Below are positions 34,349-41,770 of a DNA stretch of 60,511 bases, piece by piece. Every line of letters starts with the position of its first letter. Position 1 is the first letter of the stretch. Origin of the DNA: Mageeibacillus sp. UBA4314. Its GTDB lineage: Bacteria > Bacillota > Clostridia > Saccharofermentanales > Saccharofermentanaceae. The stretch spans positions 1 through 60,511 of the forward strand of contig DGUI01000055.1 in the NCBI GenBank assembly GCA_002394605.1, in the 5' to 3' direction. The position numbers and the translations under genes are program-made. The notes beneath the pieces are model-generated. The model saw only the letters and a list, made by a program, of their open reading frames with translations, did no database searches and was not told where the DNA came from.

Positions 34349-34450
34349 ATTCTATAAAATACTCTATGTAAATTCATTACATAGAGCGATACATAGAATA
34401 CTCTATAAACAGCTCTATGTTTTTGCATTACATAGAGCGATTTATAGAAT
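34349..34450. repeat. Two nested hairpins of the CTCTATGT/ACATAGAG type
   Basis: Unit 1 (34349-34399) has an outer ATTCTAT/ATAGAAT stem and an inner CTCTATGTAA/TTACATAGAG stem. Unit 2 (34401-34450) has an outer CTATAAA/TTTATAG stem and an inner CTCTATGT/ACATAGAG stem. The period is 51 bp; the inner stems are alike while the outer stems differ. Confidence 0.8.
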
Positions 34451-34639
34451 GGAACGTCCAGGGAGCCTTAAACAACCCAAAACATGTCACCCGGGACACA
34501 TTCACTGCAGCACAATAAAGGCCTCAATCCCTACTATCCATCAACCCACAACCCGTTTTATTCATGTTGAACGATTAATAGAACAGTCCCTGTGTTAGAC
34601 TATGGTCAGTGGGAAGATCATCCGGAGGAGGTACCCGTT

Positions 34640-35524
34640 ATGACAAAGTCGGAAGCGAAGCGTATCATCATGGACTTCGAGGATAAGAATGTGCATAGTG
34701 AAGAGGAAGAGTTCCTCTATCTGGAGGCGCTTGATTATATTATCGCGGTCGACCAGGACCCGCGTGTCATGATGCATCTCGGAGGTTATTATTATGAGCT
34801 CAGGAAGTTCGACCTGGCTCTGAAGTATTATCAGATGGCAAGTGACCTCGATTATGATGATGCTGATGAATGCCTCGGATATGTCTGGTATTACGGCAGG
34901 ACAGGGACGAAGGATTACGCGAAGGCGTTCTATTATTTCGAGAGGGCGGCGAAGCGCGGGAATATCGTGGCAGAGTACAAGCTCGCAGACATGTATAAGA
35001 ACGGCTACCATGTGGAACGGGACTACGAGAAGTATAAGGAGATCATCAGAGGACTCTATCCGAAGGTGAAGAATGCCTGGAATCTTGGGAAACCCCTTCC
35101 GGAGATCTTCACGAGACTTGCACATATCGAGGTGGAGGAAGGCAATGTCGATGAGGCACTCGATCTCTATCTTAAAGCAAGGGATTTTCTGGCACAGAGG
35201 ATCAAGTACAACCCGTTCTTCGGTAATCTCAACATTATGAAATGGCTGACAGAAGACCTGTATAAGATCATTGATCCGGATCCTGATGACATGTTTTTCT
35301 ATGACCTTTATTACTATCTGACGAGACCGTGTGAGATCACTTTTACCTGCAAGAATAAGGATTACAGGATCAAATGCGTTGAGGAGAACGGAGAATGCGT
35401 GATCCAGTTTGGCGACAAATGGTACAGGAATGTCGATGACTTCATGAAAAAGGCGAAGATCGGGAATAATCTGCTTACAGATATCTATGACAGACTTTCT
35501 GATATCACACTGATGGAGAACTGA
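34640..35524 (+). CDS. TPR/Sel1-like repeat protein
   Basis: A 294-residue helical repeat protein. Clear units include HLGGYYYELRKFDLALKYYQ (near 49), ECLGYVWYYGRTGTKDYAKA (near 78; Sel1-like) and EYKLADMYKNGYHVERDYEK (near 112). The last 70 residues form a separate region with YYLTRPCEITFTCKNKDYRI. Such repeats bind other proteins. ATG 34640 follows GGAGGAGG. First gene of an operon with a J-domain protein (3 bp gap) and a HIRAN protein; function of the trio unknown. Confidence 0.75.
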   Translation: MTKSEAKRIIMDFEDKNVHSEEEEFLYLEALDYIIAVDQDPRVMMHLGGYYYELRKFDLALKYYQMASDLDYDDADECLGYVWYYGRTGTKDYAKAFYYFERAAKRGNIVAEYKLADMYKNGYHVERDYEKYKEIIRGLYPKVKNAWNLGKPLPEIFTRLAHIEVEEGNVDEALDLYLKARDFLAQRIKYNPFFGNLNIMKWLTEDLYKIIDPDPDDMFFYDLYYYLTRPCEITFTCKNKDYRIKCVEENGECVIQFGDKWYRNVDDFMKKAKIGNNLLTDIYDRLSDITLMEN

Positions 35525-35527
35525 ACG

Positions 35528-36280
35528 ATGGATATTATAAGGGTTGCTTTAGGTGATTATCCGAGGTACGAGGATCTGCTCCTCAAGTGTGATATGTATA
35601 AGAAGGAAGCCGAACTCTATAAGATCGCGTATGATCAGGTGTTCGGAGATCTTGAACAGGAGCTTTTTAAGCTCAAGATACTGTGCATCGAATATAAGAA
35701 ACTGATCAGGTATTGTCAGATCGAGATCAATAAGGGGAAGAGACCTGATTTTGATAAGATAGAGAATTCAGTATCAGAGGAGATGCAGGGCTATTATAGC
35801 GATCTTGAAGCGATGGTTAAATATCACCGGGAGATACAGGAGCTGAAGACGGTGACAGAGGAAGAGATGGCCAGGATCAAGCAGACTTACAGGAATATTG
35901 CAAAGCTCATCCACCCTGATATCAACAGTGCCGCAGCGGACAGCGAGGTTTTGTCTGACCTGTGGAACCGTACCGTGAACGCGTACAGGAATAATGATCT
36001 TAAGAAGCTCGAGGAACTTGAATTCCTTGTCAACAGGACTCTTGAAGAACTAGGTATGGATCATAACAGTATCGTTGTTGCAGACATTGAGATGAAGATA
36101 ATGTGTCTTGAGAATGAGATTAAGACCATCACGTCCACAGATCCGTACAGATATAAGTATCTACTCGAGGATGAAGACAAGATTAAGAGCAAAGAAGAGG
36201 AGTTTGAGCGTGAGATAGATGAACACAGTTCCTATCTTGATGAGCTGAGGGATAAATACAAGGAGCTTGGAGGATTTTGA
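35528..36280 (+). CDS. J-domain protein with flanking coiled coils
   Basis: A 250-residue protein with a central J domain: helix II to III reads RNIAKLIHPDINS (near 120-132), with the HPD tripeptide that stimulates Hsp70 ATPase, and helix III is LWNRTVNAYRNNDLKKLEEL. Long charged coiled-coil stretches precede (about 20-110) and follow (about 185-250) it. No glycine-rich or zinc region is present, so it is a specialised J protein, not DnaJ itself. It lies between the TPR gene (3 bp) and the HIRAN gene (1 bp), so the three are surely co-transcribed. Confidence 0.78.
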   Translation: MDIIRVALGDYPRYEDLLLKCDMYKKEAELYKIAYDQVFGDLEQELFKLKILCIEYKKLIRYCQIEINKGKRPDFDKIENSVSEEMQGYYSDLEAMVKYHREIQELKTVTEEEMARIKQTYRNIAKLIHPDINSAAADSEVLSDLWNRTVNAYRNNDLKKLEELEFLVNRTLEELGMDHNSIVVADIEMKIMCLENEIKTITSTDPYRYKYLLEDEDKIKSKEEEFEREIDEHSSYLDELRDKYKELGGF

Positions 36281-36281
36281 C

Positions 36282-36674
36282 ATGCCTAATGAACTGAGTA
36301 TAAAAGAGTCCGGTCTGCTTGACGTTATCAAGGATAACGGGATCGGTGAGGTCTTAAAGCCCCTGACGCAGGAGATACATCTCTTTGATTCATTTGTTGC
36401 GGGAACATCATATATTACTGACCGTAAGGCGCTGGATGAGGTGGCTTCAGGCGAGAGACTGAAACTGCGTCGTGAGGATAATAAGTTCGACGATAATGCA
36501 ATCAATATACTCCGTGAGGACGGTACAAAGATCGGATACGTACCGGAGAAGGATAATGTTGTATTTGCCAGGCTCCTGGATGCAGGCAAGGTATTGTCTG
36601 CGAAGATCATAAGCGTGGAGCGCAAGGGGTCGTTCACGAAGATCGCGATCAGTATCTATCTGGTGGATTTTTGA
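36282..36674 (+). CDS. HIRAN domain protein
   Basis: A 130-residue protein whose residues 35-125 match the HIRAN domain: FDSFVAGTSYITDRKALDEV, then LRREDNKFDDNAINIL and KIGYVPEKDNVVFARLLDAG. In HLTF this fold binds 3' ends of single-stranded DNA; stand-alone bacterial HIRAN proteins are poorly studied. The ATG at 36282 has GGAGG upstream, one base after the J-domain gene. DNA-end recognition by this operon is a hypothesis from the domain alone. Confidence 0.78.
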   Translation: MPNELSIKESGLLDVIKDNGIGEVLKPLTQEIHLFDSFVAGTSYITDRKALDEVASGERLKLRREDNKFDDNAINILREDGTKIGYVPEKDNVVFARLLDAGKVLSAKIISVERKGSFTKIAISIYLVDF

Positions 36675-36703
36675 TATTGTATTAAACTCCGGCGGGGAAG
36701 ATA

Positions 36704-36991
36704 TCATGTTATCCTCTCCATCAGATCCTTCGGCTCGCAATACAAAGAAGATGACAGCATGAAGAGATACTCTGCCTGTGCTTTGTTGATGTTCTTTTGC
36801 CGCTGTTCATACTGTTGGATCGTCCTGAAAGGAACACCGCTTATCTCTGACAATTGACGCTGGCTTAGTCCCACGCGCGTACGAAGTATCTTAAGATTTG
36901 TTTCCGGCTTTATTCTTGCAATGAGTTCATCCATTTGATCAACAAACTGACGGATGTCCATCTCATGGTAAGGAGCATACGGTAGGGACAT
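36704..36991 (-). CDS. XRE-type helix-turn-helix protein, orphan antitoxin-like
   Basis: A 95-residue protein with an HTH_3 domain (about 35-95): LKILRTRVGLSQRQLSEISGVP, then RTIQQYEQRQKNINKA. The N-terminal 30 residues (YHEMDIRQFVDQMDELIA) resemble those of regulators found with small toxins or ADP-ribosyl transferases, but no such partner is next to it. ATG 36991 has no SD; TATAAT lies immediately before it, so a TTG at 37003 or a leaderless start are alternatives. It converges on the HIRAN gene. Confidence 0.72.
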   Translation of the reverse strand: MSLPYAPYHEMDIRQFVDQMDELIARIKPETNLKILRTRVGLSQRQLSEISGVPFRTIQQYEQRQKNINKAQAEYLFMLSSSLYCEPKDLMERIT

Positions 36992-37021
36992 GATTATACG
37001 CAAGTTTTATTATGAGTTACC

Positions 37022-37084
37022 GATAAAAAGTGAAGTAAATCTTGCACGGCAGACACCCCCATGCAGGATTTACTTCACTCTATC
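37022..37084. repeat. Hairpin with perfect 13-bp stem and TGCACG...CCCCATGCA core
   Basis: 37029-37041 pairs perfectly with 37067-37079, extended by GATA/TATC. The interior TGCACG, seven bases, CCCCCATGCA equals the core of the hairpins at 26991-27104, but the stem sequence is different. It lies between mazF and the XRE gene and would be in the leader of the latter. Confidence 0.8.
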
Positions 37085-37113
37085 AGTCTTACGAATTCTA
37101 TGACTGTGAGTTG

Positions 37114-37455
37114 TCACATCTCAATCTCTGCGTTCACGATATCAATAACCCTTGTCAGCAGATCAAAAGGAATCTGTTCCAATACTCTGTAACCTCTCGA
37201 CTCGATATCAAGTGACCTGATGTGCTCGCAAAGAACAACACCCTTGGTCTTTGTCCTGCCATCGAGCTGGACATGCAGCGGAAACTTGTTATCTGTACTT
37301 GTGATAGGACAGACGAGTACGACGTTGCATCTGCTGTTGAAAGTATCGTTGCTGACGATGAGTGCCGGGCGCTTGCCTGTCTGTTCGTGCCCCTTATTGG
37401 GATTGAAATCAATGAGTACAATATCACCTTGCTTAACATTCATATCGTTCACCAT
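37114..37455 (-). CDS. mazF: MazF/PemK-type endoribonuclease toxin
   Basis: A 113-residue ribosome-independent mRNA interferase. Family motifs: GDIVLIDFNPNKGHEQTGKRPALIVS (visible near 9-34), VVLVCPITST (near 45) and LCEHIRSLD (near 74), with the catalytic Arg and Ser/Thr in place. It overlaps the antitoxin gene by 7 bp. An internal ATG at 37443 (MNVKQG) could be the real start. Confidence 0.92.
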   Translation of the reverse strand: MVNDMNVKQGDIVLIDFNPNKGHEQTGKRPALIVSNDTFNSRCNVVLVCPITSTDNKFPLHVQLDGRTKTKGVVLCEHIRSLDIESRGYRVLEQIPFDLLTRVIDIVNAEIEM

Positions 37456-37685
37456 ACCTCATGCCCAACGGGAGCATCCCATGCCAATTCTTCAGGCACA
37501 TAATCACCATCGTAATCACCGAACAGAGCATCGATCTTCTTTACAGTTGCCTTTCTCAGAGTAATAGTCTTATTATCAACTTCAATTACGATGTCATCAC
37601 CACACTTAATATCAACACTATCAAGGACATGTTTGGGAAGTCTGATCCCCTGGCTGTTGCCCCATTTCTTTACTGTAGTAACCAT
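37449..37685 (-). CDS. mazE: MazE/AbrB-type antitoxin
   Basis: A 78-residue protein with the swapped-hairpin DNA-binding fold: VKKWGNSQGIRLPKHVL near the start, DDIVIEVDNKTITLRKA after it. The acidic C-terminus (FGDYDGDYVPEELAWD) should wrap and block MazF. AGGAGG precedes the ATG. The pair forms a type II toxin-antitoxin unit, probably self-repressed through MazE. Confidence 0.92.
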   Translation of the reverse strand: MVTTVKKWGNSQGIRLPKHVLDSVDIKCGDDIVIEVDNKTITLRKATVKKIDALFGDYDGDYVPEELAWDAPVGHEVW

Positions 37686-37886
37686 AATTTACCTCCTGTG
37701 AACGTATGGATAAACATTGTGTATACATTCTAATCGAAAGGTGAGATAATGGCAAGAATAGTTTTTGGGATAATAGTCCCATTTTTAGTATGGCCCGTAT
37801 GTTCACACCTGTATACTTACTTATTATGAGTACTACCTGTTATTGGCTGTCTGACGAGGGTGGGAAAGGGGATGTATTCGAATTCG

Positions 37887-37980
37887 TGTAGTCGAAATTC
37901 TCCAAAGTCTTTGGAAAATTTCGACTACAGATTGTCAGAAAGTCTAAAATATGCTATATTGTAGTCGAAATCGTCCAAAG
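37887..37980 (+). promoter_or_regulatory. Promoter framed by a 43-bp palindrome and a half-site
   Basis: 37887-37907 pairs with 37909-37929 at 20 of 21 positions around one central base. TTGTCA (37932-37937), a 17-bp spacer and TATATT (37955-37960) form the promoter of the DUF4143 ATPase gene. A direct copy of the palindrome's left arm (19 of 21 identical) lies at 37960-37980, on the transcription start. This is the layout of a repressor-controlled promoter. The rest of the 320-bp gap 37686-38005 shows no gene. Confidence 0.75.
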
Positions 37981-38005
37981 AATTGTCTCGGTATGGAGTT
38001 TTTGC

Positions 38006-39334
38006 ATGGAATACAATAGAGCAAGATACATAGATCAATTGCGTTCAAGGAAACAAAATGGTCTGATCAAGATCATAACCGGAGCAAGAAGATCCGGTAA
38101 ATCCTACATCCTTAATGAATTGTATTACCGCGACTTGATCGCATCTGGAGTTCAGAGCGGCAGGATCATCAGGTTCGCGTTTGACTCTGATGAGGATATT
38201 GATCAACTGGATTATTATTTTCCTGATGAACCCACAAGGATCAGGATCAAAAAAGATGTTTATGTTGTTAATGCGAAGAAGTTTCGCGCTTTTATTGCAG
38301 ACAGGACAAACGACAGCGATGAATACTACATCCTTCTTGACGAGGTCCAGCTTCTTGATGGATTCGTCGGAACCTTGAACGGGTTTCTCAAGCATCAGAA
38401 CTTCGATGTTTATGTGACCGGATCGAATTCCAAGTTCCTGTCATCCGATATCGCGACAGAGTTCAAGGGAAGAGGATCTGTTGTTCATATACTGCCGCTG
38501 GTGTTCTCAGAGTATATGCAGGGGACTGTTAAGCCTGTCGCTGAGGCATGGAAAGAGTACATCGTTATGGGTGGCATACCTTTGGTCGCTCATATGGAGA
38601 GTGAAGCAGAGAAAATCGATTATCTCAAGCAGTTATGCGAAGATGTGTACATTAATGACATCATTGTCCGTAATGAAGTTAAGAAGAAGGATGAGATCTC
38701 TGATGTTTTTGACGTGATGGCGTCCGTTATCGGTTCTCCTGTAAATATCAGCAAGATAACGGATACTTTTAGATCAGTAACTAAGAAGAAACTTACTGAT
38801 GATACTGTTGCCAGTTTTGTGGGGTATTTTGAAGAAGCTTTCGTACTGTCGAGGGTAAAAAAATACAGTATCAAAGGGCGTAGATACATAGGTGCACCGT
38901 TCAAAGTGTATTTCGAAGATGTTGGCGTCCGTAATGCCAGACTGAACTTCAGGCAGATCGAGGAAACTCACCTGATGGAAAACATCATATACAATGAACT
39001 CAGATATAGAGGATTTAGTGTTGATTTTGGAGAGGTAAGCATCAATGAGAGATCGGACCGCATAGATGTCAACGGTAAGCCCATATACTCCCAAAAGTCG
39101 TTGGAAGTTGATTTTGTTGCGACGCTCGGAAACAGAAAGTACTACCTTCAGTCTGCATTATCGATGAATGACATTCAGAAGAGTGAGCAGGAGAAACGAA
39201 GTCTTCTGAACATAGATGATTCATTCCAGAAGATCGTGATCACCAAAAACGGACTAAATGCGTCCAGTGATGATAACGGAATATTGACTGTAGATCTTTT
39301 TGACTTCCTTTTGAATGAGGAGTACTGCAAGTAA
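38006..39334 (+). CDS. AAA_14/DUF4143 family ATPase
   Basis: A 442-residue protein of a widespread, poorly understood prokaryotic ATPase family. Walker A is GARRSGKSYIL (near 26) and Walker B YILLDEVQLLDGF (near 107); sensor region VYVTGSNSKFLSSDIATEF (near 135). The C-terminal DUF4143 part contains EVDFVATLGNRKYYLQ (near 367), a pattern like the D-E-x-K nuclease fold, with Gln in place of the usual Lys. A possible winged helix lies between. Members are often linked to mobile or defence regions. Start supported by GGAG upstream. Controlled by a palindromic promoter. Confidence 0.85.
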   Translation: MEYNRARYIDQLRSRKQNGLIKIITGARRSGKSYILNELYYRDLIASGVQSGRIIRFAFDSDEDIDQLDYYFPDEPTRIRIKKDVYVVNAKKFRAFIADRTNDSDEYYILLDEVQLLDGFVGTLNGFLKHQNFDVYVTGSNSKFLSSDIATEFKGRGSVVHILPLVFSEYMQGTVKPVAEAWKEYIVMGGIPLVAHMESEAEKIDYLKQLCEDVYINDIIVRNEVKKKDEISDVFDVMASVIGSPVNISKITDTFRSVTKKKLTDDTVASFVGYFEEAFVLSRVKKYSIKGRRYIGAPFKVYFEDVGVRNARLNFRQIEETHLMENIIYNELRYRGFSVDFGEVSINERSDRIDVNGKPIYSQKSLEVDFVATLGNRKYYLQSALSMNDIQKSEQEKRSLLNIDDSFQKIVITKNGLNASSDDNGILTVDLFDFLLNEEYCK

Positions 39335-39335
39335 C

Positions 39336-39602
39336 ATGATCCGCAGACACATCACATTCCATGGCTCCGTTCAGGGCGTCGGGTTCAGGTACCGGGCGTA
39401 TCATGCCGCCATGCGTTGCGGATGCACAGGATGGGTGAGGAACGAGTGGAACGGGACCGTCACAATGGAGATCCAGGGTGAGGAGTCAGCAATAGATGAT
39501 GTGATAATGTATATCGAACGTGGTCTATATGTCCGCATTGAGAACATGGATGTGCGGCAGGTCCCGCCAGTTGACAGCGAGAGAGGATTTAAGACATACT
39601 AA
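39336..39602 (+). CDS. acyP: Acylphosphatase
   Basis: An 88-residue enzyme hydrolysing acyl phosphates. The active-site arginine and loop are in HGSVQGVGFRYRAY (near 9-22), and the catalytic asparagine in GWVRNEWNGTV (near 34). The length is standard. It begins one base after the ATPase stop codon and may ride on that transcript. Confidence 0.92.
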   Translation: MIRRHITFHGSVQGVGFRYRAYHAAMRCGCTGWVRNEWNGTVTMEIQGEESAIDDVIMYIERGLYVRIENMDVRQVPPVDSERGFKTY

Positions 39603-39676
39603 CCATCGTGCATAAAATCGTTTTTGCTGTAAAATATATAGGAACAGGGAATGATCTATGAGGGTGAGGAACTTTG

Positions 39677-41695
39677 ATGAATAAGTATTGGAAGGTGATG
39701 CTGGCTGGTGCACTGGTCGCTTGCGCGGCCCTGTTTGGCTCGTGCGCACACACGGAGCAGACGGGGTCCGGTGTGACGGACATTACCATACCGTCTATTG
39801 ATGATCCTACGCCGACACCTACTCCTACACCGACGCCCACACCTGCGCCGACACCGATCCCAAAGATCGATCATACCGGACATGCTTCCGTTACTGAGTA
39901 CAGTGCGGTAAAAGACATGTCTGAAGGACTGTCCGGAGTCGCCAGGCTTCCTGACGGCAACCTGATCGTACTGAGCTGTTCCGATTATGTCGACCACAAA
40001 GTGGTGAAAGGTTCTGACCGTCATGTGACACTGAACCTTATAGATACCGCAGAAGATAAGATCATTAAGAGCGCAGATACCGGCAATTCTGATATCGTGA
40101 TCCTTGGGGTGACTGAAGACGGGAGGATCCTGCTCCACAACGAGAATACGATGCAGACTTTCGTGTATTCGAAGGAACTTGAACTCATTAACACACTCGA
40201 GAAGACGGGGATCGATTGTTTCTATGATCCGTACCGCGAGTGCCTCGTGTACTACCTGCGCGGGTCTATATGCAGGCGCAGCCTCGACGGCACGGAAGAG
40301 CGCGCGGGCGGCAGGATGTTCGCATGCAGGCTGTGTTCCTTTGATCCCGTAAATGACTCCTGCGTCATATCTGATTACGATGCGGTGGTAGATTCGCTCG
40401 AGACATATTACGTCAGTCCCTTAGACGGCGGTGACCCTGTTGCCATGTGCACAAATAACAGCTTTTACTCAGTCAGGAACTGCGGAAGATATGTGCTCTT
40501 CTCCGTTACTGACAAAAAGGATGTAAAGCTCATGGTCCGTGATCAGAAGACCGGGAAACTGGTAAATACATTTAAACTCCCGGAGAATGCTTTCGTTTAT
40601 TCCGAGTCGTTTTGTGACAGGTTCCTTTTTGCCGTTCCCGAGATAAGCGCGAACAGTCTTGATTTTGTTTTCTATGTTGCAGATCCTGTTACCGGAAGAT
40701 GCTGCCATACCGGTGTATCTGTTAAGGAGAGTTATGCTTTCCAGGTGTTTACTGACAGCAGGACAGGTGACTATCTGATCGGTGATACGGTAGCGGAGGA
40801 TGATGTTAAGGCAAGGCTTTATCAGATATGCCCGGAAGCATTTGAACTTACTGATCAGCTGGTGGTCTCATCCTACACAGAGTATGAGAGATCTGACGAT
40901 GTTTATAAGACAAGTGCAAGGTTCTCGACACTTCAGGACAAGGCCGACAGGATCGCAGCAAGATACGGCATCAATATAATCCTCGGTGATGAGACCAAGA
41001 ACCACCCGCTCGACCAGCACTATGAGATCGTGTCGGTCGAAGATTCCGACAGGAGCTTTGATGAGATCTCGGCCAATATCGACAGCACGCTCGATCAGAT
41101 AGATCTTGCTCTATCTGTTTATCCTGCCGGGTTCTGTGATGTGTTCCGCGACTACCATGGCGGAGGAGGACTGACGTTGGCGCTCGTTGATAAACTGCAT
41201 AATCCCAACGGGCAATTCCTGCCTGAGGCGATCACGCTCATGAGCGGCAGTACGAGCTATATCGTCCTCGATGTAAACTGGGTCACCAGGACGACGATCG
41301 ACCACGAGATGTGGCATGCTGTAGAGAATATCGTGGAGATAATGGAGCCGGGCGCTTTCGATGCGGAGAAGTGGGACATTAATAATCCCGAAGGATTTAG
41401 CTACATCGGTGATTTTGACAACTACCTCGTTGACAGCTATGTTCAGAACTGCCGCGAAAGCTACACTTCCGGCGACAAGGACAACGTGTATTTTACCAAG
41501 CTCTATGGCACGGTCAACGCTCGCGAGGACCGCGCGACTCTGGTCGAGTCGATCATGGGAAATGATGTTCCGTTCGATTCACCGTTTAAGAGCGCTCTTG
41601 AAGATCTTAATTCCTATCCGCACATCAAGGCAAAGCTTGATTACATGGCGCAGGTGCTGAAGGATGTGCTTGGGGGATGCTATTGGGAGAAGTAA
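39677..41695 (+). CDS. Lipoprotein with C-terminal HExxH metallopeptidase-like domain
   Basis: A 672-residue secreted protein. Signal peptide with lipobox LFGSC (Cys near 23), then a Pro-Thr repeat linker (about 43-60), then about 350 residues of beta-propeller-like sequence (VARLPDGNLIVLSC, VTEDGRILLHNENT and similar blades). The last 250 residues carry HEMWHAVENIVE (near 540), a zinc-binding HExxH, and NAREDRATLVESI (near 613), the likely third ligand. This is a probable cell-surface zinc peptidase of unknown target. ATG 39677 is chosen behind GTGAGGA. The linker is a simple ACNCCT-type repeat in DNA. Confidence 0.72.
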   Translation: MNKYWKVMLAGALVACAALFGSCAHTEQTGSGVTDITIPSIDDPTPTPTPTPTPTPAPTPIPKIDHTGHASVTEYSAVKDMSEGLSGVARLPDGNLIVLSCSDYVDHKVVKGSDRHVTLNLIDTAEDKIIKSADTGNSDIVILGVTEDGRILLHNENTMQTFVYSKELELINTLEKTGIDCFYDPYRECLVYYLRGSICRRSLDGTEERAGGRMFACRLCSFDPVNDSCVISDYDAVVDSLETYYVSPLDGGDPVAMCTNNSFYSVRNCGRYVLFSVTDKKDVKLMVRDQKTGKLVNTFKLPENAFVYSESFCDRFLFAVPEISANSLDFVFYVADPVTGRCCHTGVSVKESYAFQVFTDSRTGDYLIGDTVAEDDVKARLYQICPEAFELTDQLVVSSYTEYERSDDVYKTSARFSTLQDKADRIAARYGINIILGDETKNHPLDQHYEIVSVEDSDRSFDEISANIDSTLDQIDLALSVYPAGFCDVFRDYHGGGGLTLALVDKLHNPNGQFLPEAITLMSGSTSYIVLDVNWVTRTTIDHEMWHAVENIVEIMEPGAFDAEKWDINNPEGFSYIGDFDNYLVDSYVQNCRESYTSGDKDNVYFTKLYGTVNAREDRATLVESIMGNDVPFDSPFKSALEDLNSYPHIKAKLDYMAQVLKDVLGGCYWEK

Positions 41696-41754
41696 GACTT
41701 GTCATAAATCATTCTGTTTTCTGTTCCAAATCATCAAATAACTTTGACCCGGCT

Positions 41755-41764
41755 GTGATATCAT
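41755..41764 (+). promoter_or_regulatory. Extended -10 promoter, leaderless ACT-MBL gene
   Basis: GTG, A, TATCAT, six bases, ATG at 41771, without SD; same geometry as at 1488, 12635 and 19888. Confidence 0.45.
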
Positions 41765-41770
41765 CTCTGC

